Shown here: piece by piece, positions 22,348 to 34,044 of the stretch
How positions within the stretch are numbered: position 1 is the first letter of the stretch
Layout: each line of letters begins with the position of its first letter
NCBI GenBank assembly: GCA_020284085.1
Contig: JACEVL010000804.1
Span: forward strand, 471,501-535,500
Origin: Aporrectodea caliginosa
Taxonomy: Eukaryota > Annelida > Clitellata > Crassiclitellata > Lumbricidae
Direction of reading: 5' to 3'
DNA: 64,000 nucleotides
The notes under the pieces: model-generated
Databases searched by the model: none
What the model saw: the letters and a program-made list of their open reading frames with translations, nothing else
Told to the model about the DNA's origin: nothing
Position numbers and translations under genes: made by a program

Positions 22348-25300
22348 GTAAATGACTGCTGTTGTAATTCATAATTGTACCATAAAACTATTCTGTTCTT
22401 ATGCCAAAAGGTTATTGGCTTCATATTTATCGCAGTTAAATTACAAATTGCTACGATATAGTCCATTGTCATTATGTGGTGTACTAAATAATACTGAAAT
22501 ACTAATAATATTCGGTTGCCCACACCAGCTCAAGTAAGCGGGCAGTAGGCCCAATAACATTGCAAAGTTTAATAATGAGCCTAATCGATTTCTGCAATGT
22601 TGCCTTTGCTGGCTTAGCACAGTGCACTGTCAATCGGGTTTGGGCGGTCATCAACACTGCTGCTTTTTCTGGTCTTGCGATTGAGAAAGTTCGACCACAT
22701 TACAACCGCGACACAGAAAGAGCGTGAGTGGCTCAGAATAGGGTGATCGCATAAAATTCAAAGTTTGCATCCTAGTGCATGAATGTCTGAACAACTGCGC
22801 ATAGTGCTGCATGGCAGACAACATCAGGCCTAGGGTGGTCACATCTCTAATGTAAAATTTTGTCCAGGGGGTTATTGTCCCGGGGGTTATTGTCCAGGGG
22901 TTATTGTCCGGGGTTATTGTCCGGGGGTTATTGTCCTGTTACCTTCATAAACATATAACATAATGCCACAATTTTTCATATGCATATTGGAAACTCATAA
23001 AGCTAACAGAAATATCTTGAAAATTCACTATAATTATGTGATAAAATATTTAGAAAAATACGCCAAAATACAAAGTGAAAATGCCACTCTTACCCCTACC
23101 CCTTGGGCAAAAGTGGAACATAGCCTACTACCGTTCATGTCATAGCCTACTGCCGTTCATGCAATGCTAATGGTAATTGAGCTATCTGAATTATTTGTTT
23201 GACACTTAACAACAGTTACGAGAAAATGAATTAAAACTGTCATTTGTAATCTTGCGTAAGTAAAATTAGTTAACGACAGTAATTACATTGAAATTGCCTG
23301 TCGCCGGGCTCAATAGGAGAGTACCTTTCATGGCACCAGACTTGCGTATTAAGAATTGAATCCACTTTTCTTCGTGTTGGTCGCTGTAAAGCTCTCTGTA
23401 GTAAGAACAGTGGAAGCTGGTTTCACTCTCCACTTAATGGCACTCTTCTGTTGCTGGTTCTGTTTTTTCTGCCTGTGGTTCCTCTGCTTCTGTTTCTTCT
23501 GTTGCTGCTTCTACTTCTGATTTTTCTGCTTCTGGTTCTTCTGCTTCTAGATCTTCTGCTGCTGGTTCTGCCTCTGGTTCTGCCGCTCCAAGCGCCTCTG
23601 CTTCTGGTTCTTATTCTTTTGGCTCGTTTGCTTTCTTGCATTCAAAGCAACTCGTTCTCGGCACCAACAATTAAAGGAGCGTGCCGTCAAGCGATCAAGG
23701 CCCCATTGACATTGACTAAGTACTTCAGTAGCAATAATTATAACTGTAATAAATAATTTTAATCACTAATCTGTGTAATCACTAGTAATCAGGCATGCAA
23801 TAATGTAACTGTGCTGTATTCTGGATCTACTACAAAGTAGTTGAATTTATTCCTGGATTAAATGTTCATGGTTGATTACAACTATTATGCTTACCGTACT
23901 GTTCAAGTGTTCGTATATTTGATAAAGGGTAACACTTTGACGATGCTGTGCTAGTCCTATATATTAATTTTTTATACAACTTTTTGTGTCATGTATCTGG
24001 AGGGAATGGAACCTTGGGGAACAGTAGTTTCAAACTTTTATTTTCAAGGACCACCCTAATCAGGTCGCTACCGGATAATTCCAACAGCGAGCTGTTGGGA
24101 TCGTTAAAGTACGCTGACGTTTTTGTGCCAATAACTAAGGCTAAAATAGGTGGTCGGTCCTTTCGGGTCTCTGGTTCACGTGCCATGGAACAGTCTTCTT
24201 GCGACTAATCAGGAAGCGAAAGCCTTTCTATTAAAACTGTACTTGCAACGTTATCCCGAATATTAGAATTTGCCCTTGCAGTAGACAGTTTATAAAGCAT
24301 CATCGAAGTAGCTTGCTACCGACAATGCTATATAAATAGTTGTGTTTATAGCTACAATGCGGTCAGTGTCTTGCAATTACTGCTCTCTGATAAGTGCATA
24401 AGTGTGTCACAGAAGTCGGTAAATTAAACGAATACTAAGTCTACTACAAATTATTTTCACTTTATTTTCAGAGGAAGGTGATCCGAAGCCAAAGAAAAGA
24501 AGTAAACAAAGTCTATTAGTAGAAAAAACCAATGAAAATGATCTCCTGAGAAAAGAAATCGAAATCGAAAGGACGGAGAAAGAGAGTTTGCGGTTAGCAA
24601 ATGAACAGCTGAGAATTGATGCAGCCAAAGAAGTACAGGTTATTAAGACTTTGACAGACAGAACTGAGAAATGCGGAAGCTAATTATGATTCACATATAG
24701 TAAGACTAAAACAAGAGTTGGACAATAATAAAATTGCAAACAACGCACTTCAGACCAACAACGACAAACTAAAGCAGGAGCTTAAAGCAGAGAAAACGAC
24801 CAACAATTCACTTCAGACCAACAACGACAAACTAAAGCAGGAACTTGAAGCAGAGAAAACGACCAACAATTCACTTCAGAGAAAACCAACAATTACAAAT
24901 TAGTTGAGGAATTGAACAAGTGTAAAGCGACTGTAGTGACGACATTAGAAACCAACGCCGAGAAACTCAGGATAGAACTAGAGACTACGAAAACAGGTAT
25001 GCATGTATGTCTTTTATGACATTTAGTGTCAGTTTGTATTCAGAAGTGTTATATATAATTCTGAGTTGTCCTTCGATAACCCGGCTAAAGGCTCCGAAAC
25101 TCTAATGTTCTAGCGTTATGAAAAATTTTACACAAACCTATTTTATCAGAACGGTGTAGGTAAACGCGATTATTTTCAGCTCGCAGTTTTCTTTAAATGC
25201 CGATATTATAGAGATTTTAAATGTAGAAACGTTGCAATACGCCGCCATTTCTGATTTCTCATAACGTCCTACAACACACGGCAAGCTCATTTGCAAGGCA

Positions 25301-28300
25301 TTTCGCGATTTCTTCTGACACGTGAAGCACTCAGTTCAGTTATCCTTACGAGACTCGTATACAAACATACTATTTTTGAGAATTGTTTATTAGGACTTAT
25401 TTGTGTATCCCGACGCTAGTTGGTTCAGCAGGTTTATTTCGTCTGACTATGTCATCATTTCAATGCAGTGCCAGAAATAGCAAAAAGACACAACAGTCAC
25501 GTGTAGTCGTGTATTATTCTTAATCAATTCACTGAGCTAATACATTTTATGGTCGAACAACTTCATTGGGTCGCTATCTCTCTGTGCACATTTACATTTT
25601 ACATTTTCACAGTCTTGCGGCAATACATAGGATAGAGCAAATTCAAATACACGGGTCAGTCTTGGTGAATGCCAGTCAAAGCAGCCATAGTTAACCTCGC
25701 AAATCAAGCGGAAACGATTATTATGTTAGGCTAATAGGCAGAGTTTTCTACTCTAGTTTCCTGTATCATTCTGTTGGCCGCAATTTGTCTCGGACCAGCA
25801 TCGTCATAAAATTTATTCATGGAGGCAATAGGAGTCCAGTTAAGAAGTCTAGTTCCAGTTGCCTCGGGGAAAATAATATATTAGGCCTAGAGACTTCTAC
25901 TGACCAAGACCGGGATTTTGTCTAGTTGTCTTTATTACAAGAAAATCAGACTCTCAAGTATTGCAAAAATATCTAGAGCAAGCAGGTTCCATGGATCACG
26001 TGCATCGTATTCTGTGACGAGAAGCTCTCAGTTCAGTACTGTTATCCTAACGAAATTCGATATAAACACACTATTGTTGAGAATTGTTGTTTATTTCAAC
26101 TTATTTGCGTATTTTTTTCAGCAGGTTTATTTCGCCTGACTGGGTCATCATTCCACTGCACTGCCAGACATAGCAAAATGATAGAGCAGTCGCTTGTATT
26201 AATTGAACTGTAAATGACTACGCTTATTCGACGCCGAAATCAAAATCTTAACCTTCAGCTTGCTTGCGGCTGTTGTGTTGTTTTTCTTATCTAAACTACT
26301 TTATTAACTAAAGTTAGTGCTATAGCCTACATTCGATTTTCAATACAAACCTAACACGCTTGAATGCTGCTGTAATCATAGATAACAAAGAGAAGATTTT
26401 ATTCATCGAACAAACACACGATCAACAGCAAAGAGCATGGATGGAAGAAAACGAACGACTCTGTAAACAAATCGAAGAAAAGCGCCGATTAACTGTTACA
26501 GGTAGAAGACTAATAACTCATTCGCATTCTAATAATTAATGTTGTAGATTTGTCTAAGATCCGGTTGTCTACAGATTTTGATAGCTGCACTTGTTTAATC
26601 TGAATGTTGCAACATAACACTAAACACTTTCTTATAGCGTATTTCAACAGATTGTGGATTCCAAGAGTTCAACGACTTCTTATTGAAACAAAGGCATCCC
26701 ATGACACCTTATGGCATCGTAAGACATCGCAATTTTCTGTAGGCCTGATTGCAGGTGGAGATTTATTAGTAGGCTACATTACAATTTTCTCACAAAGTTT
26801 ATCTGTACTACGCGCCGCTCATTCGATTTAAGTTTAAAAAGAAAATGCAACGATGCTAATAATTCAACAGTTGACATTAGGTAGCATTGGGTTCAACGTT
26901 AGACTGCACAATGTTTCCGTTTATAAATGAGAAATCGAAATATACTCATTTCTTAGTTCTTTCAAATTATTGCACAATTTTCTTCTAAGTAAAGGATAAA
27001 CAAAGTTTCCCAGCATGGTACAGTCGTCTGCTAAGGAAGCAATTCATTTTCAGGGAAGCGGCTTTCCATACTCTGTTGATAAATCAAAAGTGTATAAAGT
27101 GCATTGTCCAGGGTTCAGTCTTGATAATGTACTTGATGCACTTGAGTGTGTTATCTTTCTCTCTCTGTCTGTCTGTCTGTCTGTCTCTGTCTGTCTGTCT
27201 CTGTCTCTGTTTCTTGTCTCTGTCTCTATCTGTAAACTGTCTCATTCTCTGTCTGTCTGTCTGTCTGTCTCTGTCTCTGTCATTCTTAGAATTTAATCTG
27301 TTTTCTGTCTCTATCTGTCCCTCTGTCTCTGTCTGGTTTGTTAGTCTGTCTGTACTCAAACTCAAACTGTCTCAAATTCTCTTCTCGCGTGACTCTGATT
27401 TCTCAGCACTGAAATAATCTCAATCTGTTCTGACAGATTAAATGCTCACCATTGCTGTGGAAATTGAAGAAATTTTCTGTTTCTCTGTGTCTCACTCTAT
27501 ATCTCTGTCCTCTGGTCTGGGCTCTCGGTCTCACTCTCTATTTCGCTCTCTCATCTCCTTCTCTCTTGACTCCTCTCTCTTTCTCTCTGATTCTCTCTCT
27601 GTCTCTCTCTGTCTGTCTCTCAGATGTCTCTTGGTGTCTTACTCTCTATTTCTCTCTCTCACTGTCCCCTTCCCTGTGCCCCTGTCCATGTTGATCCCTC
27701 TGCGTTTCCTGGTCACTCAAGTTTTCTATAATTCACTTATCATCATCACCTTTGTTGCACATCATTAGTACTGACATTCAAATTTATGTTTATTTACCAT
27801 TATGTAATAGTCCTAATATTCAATAGTTTTAATGGATTTGTTACTATTTGCAGACGAACTTCGATACAAATCGGATCCAGTTTTAGTTCAGACGATCAGA
27901 ACAAAAGACAAGAAATGGATTAATGGATTGACGATCTTAGAAAAAGAATTGTTTGTTGTGACTGAGAGGAATTCAGAAGTTGAAGTTTACGATGCGATGA
28001 CATTACGCTTCAATCGCCGTTTCAATTTGAAGGAATTAATTAATCCACTTGACGTAAGATCCTGCAACAGAAATAAATGTCTCTACATCGTCGATTATCA
28101 GTCGAAGGAAATCTTGAGAGTTGATCCAAATGGAAAATTAATCAAGAGTTGGTCAACAGGAGACGATTTTGGTCGTCTGTTTGTTACAAATGAATCGAAT
28201 ATCATTTTAACTGTTTATAATAAAAATAAATTAAATGAATATTCGCCAGATGGACAATTGTTCCGTGAAATTAATCTATTGTCAGACGAAGGCATTCTTC

Positions 28301-28686
28301 GTCCATGGCATGCTATTAAACTGACCAGTGGTCATTTCGTGGTCAGTCATGGTGATCGTGATCAACATAGAGTATGCATAGTTGGTGTAGATGGAAAACT
28401 TAAAAAGTCATTCGGTGGAAAACGTGGATCTGCCGTCGGACAATTGGATCATCCAGTCTATTTGTCCGTAGATGGAAATGGATTCGTGATGGTCGCTGAT
28501 CAGTTTAACCATCGAATTCTTTTACTGGATCGAGATTTGGAATTTAAGAGAGTAATTCTCTCAAGAGATGGAATACACGGTATACGATATCCATCGAGGA
28601 TTCTTCTGGATGAGACAAATGGTCGACTCTTTGTGGCTAACAACGATTCGAACGATCAATGGATTTTGGTTTTCGATTTTAAATAA
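21210..28686 (+). CDS. TRIM-NHL gene 2 (exon 2 frameshifted)
   Basis: Exons 21210-22347, 24472-24996, 26382-26501 and 27854-28686, all joined in phase 1. Exon 1 has an intact RING and two B-boxes; exon 4 has a full NHL domain. Exon 2 carries a 1-bp insertion (near 24656) that leads to TAA at 24681-24683, and a further 5-bp insertion near 24880. The two shifts restore the frame only after the stop. So the four-exon mRNA would make a truncated RBCC protein. Skipping exon 2 (525 nt, phase 1 both sides) would give an intact 696-residue RBCC-NHL protein. It is therefore either a recent pseudogene or a gene that omits exon 2. Expected product: RING E3 ubiquitin ligase. Confidence 0.8.
22861..22940. 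repeat. GGGGGTTATTGTCC minisatellite
   Basis: Five consecutive, slightly variable 13-15 bp units just inside the left end of the hAT-like element; possibly subterminal binding repeats. Confidence 0.85.
23440..23630 (-). repeat. TTCTGCTTCTGGTTC minisatellite (EA-rich if read on minus strand)
   Basis: Degenerate 15-18 bp units. On the minus strand one frame reads AEPEAEPAAEDLEAEEPEAE and continues as an acidic repeat to ATEECH and a stop. It could be the tail of an acidic transposon-encoded protein or simply low complexity. No start or domain seen. Confidence 0.6.
24472..24996 (+). pseudogene. Gene 2 exon 2 (coiled coil) with two frameshifts
   Basis: Acceptor TTTTCAG ends at 24471, donor GTATGC starts at 24997; 525 nt, phase 1 on both sides. 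It begins EEGDPKPKKRSKQS. Compared with gene 3, one base is inserted in ACTTTGACAGACAG (24648-24661), giving TAA at 24681. Five bases are inserted after CTTCAG at 24874-24884. Two tandem 63-bp units (24748-24810, 24811-24873) encode LQTNNDKLKQEL-AEKTTNNS, an in-register heptad expansion. Confidence 0.85.
25300..26190 (+). repeat. Direct duplication inside intron 2 of gene 2
   Basis: About 180 bp at 25310-25500 (TCAGTTCAGTTATCC ... GGTTTATTTCGTCTGACTA ... GTGCCAGAAATAGC) recurs at 26010-26180. Genes 1 and 3 have one copy each, so gene 2 has an extra copy. Confidence 0.65.
26382..26501 (+). CDS. Gene 2 exon 3 (small coiled-coil exon)
   Basis: Acceptor AATCATAG, donor GTAGAAG. 120 nt, phase 1 on both sides. 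It encodes DNKEKILFIEQTHDQQQRAW and then MEENERLCKQIEEKRRLTVT. Confidence 0.8.
27150..27680 (+). repeat. CTGT/CTCT pyrimidine microsatellite in intron 3 of gene 2
   Basis: About 530 bp of interrupted CTGT, CTCT and TCTGTT runs upstream of the NHL exon. Long open frames across it (Leu/Ser/Val/Cys-rich) are artefacts. Confidence 0.9.
27854..28686 (+). CDS. Gene 2 exon 4 (complete NHL domain)
   Basis: The acceptor TTTGCAG ends at 27853; TAA is at 28684-28686. It is fully open and closely matches gene 1, with a six-residue-shorter N-terminal strand (RTKDKKWINGL). The blade signatures KCLYIVDYQS, HAIKLTSGHFVVSHGD and SVDGNGFVMVADQFNHRILL are all present. The preserved frame argues that the gene is not long dead. 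Confidence 0.88.
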
Positions 28687-28799
28687 GTCGGTTCTTATGA
28701 CAATAACTAAAGTGAATGACTATCCTTAAATTTGAAGTTAAGGTAAAATTAATTTGCATTTGTGTTTACATTCTTCAATTGCTGGTAATTGTTTTCAAC

Positions 28800-29460
28800 A
28801 ACCAAAATTTATCCAACTTAACAGTGTATTTTCTCTTCTATTCAAGCAAAGAATTATTTTCATCAATCCAACTTCCATTTACGCAACTAATTATTTTCAT
28901 CGATCCAACTTCTATTTAAGCACATAATTGATTTAATCAATCCAACTTCCATTTAAATAAGTTGGACAAATTTTGATGGTCGGATAAAAAAAAACAAGTA
29001 GGGCCTACCCAATTTCTTATTAATACTTAAAAGTAGGCTACATCTTTCCTTATCTGATATTTTACAGGGCACTCTCTTTCTTAGGACATGATCCCTTAAG
29101 ATTCTGTTTGACGACGCTGTGGCATAACGAACATAACTAACGTCGCCCTCCACTTTACATTTGTATTTACATTCTTCAAAAAATTTATCCAACTTCATTT
29201 TGTGTCTTTTCACTTTTACTTCAGCAAAAAATAATAATTTTCATCAATCCAAATTCTATGTCAGCAAAGAATTATTTTTATCAATGAAACTTCTATTAAA
29301 GCAAAGAATTAGTTTCACCAATCGAAAGTCTATTTAAGCAAAGAATGTTTTTCATTAGTCCAACTTCTATTAAAACACATAATTAGGCTAATTTAATCAA
29401 TCCAACTTCCATTTACGCATAAAATTATGTTAATCAATCCAACATATAAATAAATTCGAT
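28800..29460 (+). repeat. 37-bp minisatellite copies, 3' flank of gene 2
   Basis: Two blocks (28800-28960 and 29215-29460) of the CATCAATCCAACTTC unit, each followed by a similar stretch ending ...CCCAATTTCTTATTAATAC. So the 3' flank itself is duplicated once here. Confidence 0.75.
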
Positions 29461-29745
29461 AGATTTTGGTGGTCGGATAAAGAAAATAAGTACCCAATTT
29501 CTTATTAATACTTTTTTAAAGTAAATCGTTCCTTACCTGATATTTACAGGGCACTCTCTTTCTTAGGATATGATCCTTAAAGAGTCTGGTGAAGACGTAT
29601 AGCATGACTTTCATTTGCCTAACTATTGAATATTGATTACTATTTTAAAAGGAGTTAAGTTTTTTCGTTTTCAACATGTCTAGATGAAACTTGCAAAGGG
29701 AACAATATAAAATCTTAACATAACGATTCATTGATTTTGAATAAA

Positions 29746-30440
29746 CTCTATATTATTTATTTATTTATTGAAACCTTTGTGAACCAATATACAAACATAG
29801 ACACAGCAAATCAATATAATGCAAACAATAAATAGACAAATATAGTCTAAGCAAAGAAAATTTTAACAAATCATTGGAACGCAGACAACAACGGGGCCCC
29901 AGAAGGGATACTTGAAATCCATTTTAGAGGACTCCCAATTACCAGGTAGTAAATAGGGACGGAACGGATAACTTAAAGTGTCTTAGTACAGACTAAAAAC
30001 TGAAACTTGCAAAGGGAACAATATAAGTTCAAAACACATGAATCTTAACTACTAAACTTAACTACTACTTAACTACTGAAACTATTTAACCCAATAGAGT
30101 GTTTAATTTATTTCTCATTGATTAAATATGATCGCAGCATTTTTTTAAATATGTGTAAATTTGGTGCCTGTTTAATATTTAGAGGAAGCGAGTTCCAGAT
30201 TGCGGGACCCATAAATCTGATAGAGAATCTACGAGAGTTAGAATGCGCCTGTACGCTACGATACGATCTAGAGTTTCTAGTATAATATTATGGCAAAGAA
30301 TATTTCTAAAAAACGCCTTCATCATATCATTATTACAGTGGCTCTGTAATTTCTTAGACAAGAATGTTTTAACCTGAAATCGTAGAGGGTCGGATGAAAT
30401 TGCCGTCAATCTACCCTCATAGGTAACTTGAAATCGATTT
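29746..30440 (-). mobile_element. LINE 3' end, minus strand
   Basis: On the minus strand near 30080-30210 a frame reads RFMGPAIWNSLPLNIKQAP then HIFKKMLRSYLINEK*, a typical non-LTR polyprotein C-terminus. A 3' UTR follows, ending in AATAAATAAATAAT at 29746. The upstream part is degraded. Confidence 0.75.
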
Positions 30441-31230
30441 CATATACCTCCCGGTATTATAATCTGAGCGCGATTTCAAGATGAATGAGGGGTAATCTCT
30501 ATACACCGGTCGTTGACTCCGAACATAATGCCATCTTTGAGGTGTTGACGGGAATCCGTTGCTTGGGCTCTACGTGTTTGCGGGAGCCTACCATTGACAA
30601 CTCTTCCACTTTAATATTTAACTGTGCATCGTTTTGCTAATTGATGTGAGTCAAGTTCTTACGATATTTAATACCGTATAGTTTAACGCAGAAAAAGGTG
30701 CCCCTGGTTTTATTATCTCTTTCAACGATGCTAAATTAAATGTCTAATTACAATTACAAATATCAAGCATCAGGCCGTCTAGAATATGCAGTGGATGGAA
30801 AATCAGTTTTACATTTTGATGCTCGACTCCAGTCCAGTGATGGGTGGTCTGAGCCAGTCATTCACGTAAACCGTACATTAAGAGGATCGTAAATTGAGCT
30901 CTATCAAATCCAGATACCTACAATACATAGGTACATTATTGTGTACATAAGCACAATACATACGTACGTAATAGTGGTAATAGCAACATCCCACATATTT
31001 GTTCCCATTGCTTTTGAAACTTTGAAGCCATTGCCTCTGTAAATGTAGAATTTCTATCCGAGTTTAGATGTCGCATCTCAGCCGTGTCTACAGAAAGACG
31101 TTATAAACTAACCTCATTTCAAACGTCTTTCAAAACTGTGTCCAACGCCACAATGTCACTGCATTCATAGACACACTTCTGTAGAACTGTGAAACCTGGT
31201 CCGATGCCTGACTTCTCAGAGATCAATCAT
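30441..31230. other. No recognisable feature
   Basis: Unassigned sequence; no domain or repeat identified. Confidence 0.45.
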
Positions 31231-32600
31231 CTGTTATAACTCACATTCCTATGGGCATCTCTGGGGCTGTTGTAACTCTCCTTGCCCTATTTGAAGTAAT
31301 TGTGACAATGGGAATCATGGCATTCTTTTTGTCGAATATTTAGAGGTCGTTCGGTGTCGTTGATCGCCCTCTGTCGTAGCTGCGTTCGTTCCACTCCGGG
31401 GGTAACTCAAGCAAGGTTTGAATGATCCATGGTCTTACTTACTTGGTCTTCCATAGGGTTCCATCCTAGAATCCCTATTATATATTATATATATTCTCTT
31501 CATCGCTGATTAAAACCACACGCCTATCATCTACGACAGTGTTTCCCAACCTATTTCGAGTCGCAACCCCCTTTTATTATAGCCAAGTAACCCACGACCC
31601 CCGCTACATAAGAAGGCATTTATAAATCGACAATTAGTAAGTAAGCCACAGATTAGTCAAAACTAGCCTAGAGTAAAAACACATTAAAATGATTTCTCGT
31701 AAAATAATATTCTAACAGTCTACTACTCTACTCTAACGGTACTGTAAAGTGTAACCTAATATTTCAATGTGATGGTTGTGCTTGCATCTGGGCAACCAGC
31801 TTCAGAATCCGCGGTCGAGTGTTTGTTAGAGCCAAACTCATGTCACCTTCAACATGCAGTCTTGCCTTTGTTTTGATATGAAGAAGCGTTGAAAATCCAC
31901 TCTCGCAGAGATATGTAGAGGCAAATGGAAGTAAAACTCGAAAGGCAAGCATGGTGACATTTGGAAAAGTCTGATACATAGCACACCTGAACTGAGTCAG
32001 CAATTTTTCATAAAACACATTGCGTGCCGAGCAATCGTTTTGCATATCCAAGAATTCATTCTGGACTTCATCGGGAATGCTGGCAACATTCAGGGAAGCA
32101 GAGAAAGGATTTCAGAGTGCAGATTCTTTAACTCAGGGAAGAACTGTGAAACGTTTTGGATTCAAGGTGCCTATAGTACTCTCTTGCTTCAGCATCTCAT
32201 CACTTCATCTGTTCTAACTCAGTTTTTCAAACAGGACTATGCTTCCAAGACTTACTTTCCGACGCCAGTTTTGTTGTAACTCTGCTTGCCCTGTCTTGCA
32301 AGATAATGTGTGACACTGGGAATCATGTTCATTATTTTTGTCGAATATGAAGAGGTCGTTCGGAAATCGATTAATTAATAGACTAATAGAATAATAAACA
32401 AACACGTTCGTTCCACGGTCCGAAGATAACTCTAATTTTCAAGAATTACTTAAAGTTCCATGGTCTCGGAAATTGAAATAAGAAAGTTAGCAACTATGTC
32501 TTCCAAAGGCTCCCTACTTCCGTTTAGCACGCATCCAAATACAGCGGCGACCCCCTCAAAACCCTGATTAAAACCACAGGTTGGGCCTATCATCTACGAT
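31231..32600. repeat. Pair of about 300-bp direct repeats around a hAT remnant
   Basis: Sequence at about 31255-31536 (GTTGTAACTCT.CTTGCCCT, TTTTTGTCGAATAT, AGAGGTCGTTCGG, CGTTCGTTCCAC, GATTAAAACCACA, CCTATCATCTACGA) recurs in the same order at about 32265-32600. The hAT remnant lies between them. It could be a segmental tandem duplication or long terminal-like repeats of an unknown element. Confidence 0.6.
31537..32170 (-). pseudogene. hAT (ZBED5/FAM200-like) transposase 3' part
   Basis: The minus-strand frame 31764-32051 reads LLPFASTYLCESGFSTLLHI then KTKARLHVEGDMSLALTNTR, the C-terminus of the widespread ZBED-type hAT transposases. The upstream text FPELKNLHSEI is in another frame. The downstream end carries the hAT-type terminus CAGTGTTTCCCAACC at 31537. 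The opposite end was not found. Confidence 0.85.
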
Positions 32601-32640
32601 ATGACGGCGTCGTTAAATAAACGTATTTTAAGTAATGATT
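32595..32640 (+). mobile_element. Retroelement 3' tail (GACGGCGTCGTTAAATAAAC)
   Basis: Shares ATGACGGCGTCGTTAAATAA with the insertion at 58625-58672, where target duplications identify it as the 3' end of a retrotransposed element. Confidence 0.55.
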
Positions 32641-34044
32641 AAAACCTAGTGGTTACTTGGGAGAGTTGGGTTGCGGCTGTTACTTAATGTGCATTATAAT
32701 CGGGCATATACGCCCACGTCGCCCATGGCCGATCTGTATCATATATCTTCTTATTCTTAGTGAAGAAAATGCTTGTAGATGTGAGCATTAACCCTATCTG
32801 GTGATAGGGCGATGTTTTTGATGGTCCAGTTGTATATGAGCCCCCATTTGCACATAAGCCTACTGAATCCTTGTAGCCTAGAGCTTTCAATCATATTGTC
32901 TCATATGCATACATTATACAATCACATGCAAATCATTCGGCAAGCAAACCAATGTTATTAGGTCTATATGAGAGAAACACACATATGTTTGAGCTATACG
33001 CGTAGATTACTATGTTGGAGCTAGAAACACAACCACGCAAGTCTTGTAAAGGTGAGCAGAATGAATTGTATACAAGGAAATCCATAGCTTAAATAAAAGT
33101 TGTTTCTGTATTGTGTAACATGTCGTGGCGGGGATTTACAAGTTCGTTTCATTTACAGTGCCGCAAGTCTTTTGGCATTATACAGTGAACACTTATTTCA
33201 GTTTTCGTTGCCCTTTGGTCGGGAGCGCTAGACCTACATATTGGCATTATTATTGCCTTCCTAAAGAGGTCCAAGTTCGTGTGACCTAGCAGACTTGTGA
33301 CAATAAGGCGCTCTCTTAATTCTGTTTCGTGGTCATTCCTAATTCCTGATGTTAGCCTACATTTATTAGGCGTCATGGCACGAGTCGTGTTAGGCTTCAA
33401 TCTGGCAGAAAAAGTCGCAAGCAGCCATTTGGCGATCTTGAGTCGCACCCCAGCCTGCAAGAGACTCTACATGTAGTCACTCAATAGTAACTGTAATAGG
33501 GTGATGTTCAACACTTATGTAAACCACATGGAATTCCACAAAAAACACCGGATTTGCACGAATCCCCTTTCCCCCTTGGCGACACTAAGGGCCTCACATA
33601 TGCTAAGCTGAACCACAGTACTACAGTCCTCAATCAATCCTTGAAATATTTCGCCCAATCTCTGCCAACGGTTGAATTTGTTAAAAAATTCGAATTGATT
33701 ATAGTAGGCCTAATTGGGATCCACTGAACTGTAAACTATTGGCAATAATAGGCTGCACATCGAGATTCAGTGTTATATACGAGGTAAATAGCGAAGGCCC
33801 TACAAGTCTTCGTGTTCAATGATTTGTTTTTCAAGTGCTATTTTAACCTCGAAATGAATTTTGCTGTTTTGTGCCGAAATTTAGCTGTTTTGTTCCACAA
33901 CAGTTTGTGGCGCTAACGGTAAATTTTCATATTATTCGGAAATTGTAAGCATATGAAAATCCAGACTTGATCATTAAATCGAATTTTCAAACCAAGGATA
34001 AAACATCAACGTATTGGTTTTTTTATTTAAGAAAATTGATCTAT
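32641..34044. other. No recognisable feature
   Basis: Intergenic DNA before the gene 3 flank; short frames only, no domain recognised. Confidence 0.5.

Larger units (their letters stand above)
22831..24058. mobile_element. hAT-like element, 8-bp TSD
   Basis: The ends are TAGGGTGGTC and its reverse GACCACCCTA. The flanks are ATCAGGCC (22823-22830) and ATCAGGTC (24059-24066), one mismatch. The element interrupts the intron 1 LINE relic. Inside are a 14-bp minisatellite (22861-22940) and a purine-rich repeat (23440-23630). No transposase seen. Confidence 0.8.
22560..24290 (+). mobile_element. LINE 3' fragment in intron 1 of gene 2, split by a hAT
   Basis: The left piece is 22560-22830 and the right piece 24059-24290. 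The right piece reads KYADVFVPITKAKIGGRSFR then VSGSRAME, the C-terminal block of a CR1/L2-like LINE. It is the same insertion as at 917-1375 in gene 1 and 35790-36270 in gene 3; only in gene 2 is it interrupted by another element. Confidence 0.7.

Noticed and set aside
23451..23756. Leucine-rich hydrophobic frame that looks like a membrane protein
   Set aside because: It is the antisense of a TTCTGCTTCTGGTTC minisatellite inside a hAT-like element; the hydrophobicity is a by-product of the repeat.
33149..33460. A 103-codon minus-strand frame
   Set aside because: No domain recognised, no paralogue in the window and no splice or promoter context; not supported as a gene.
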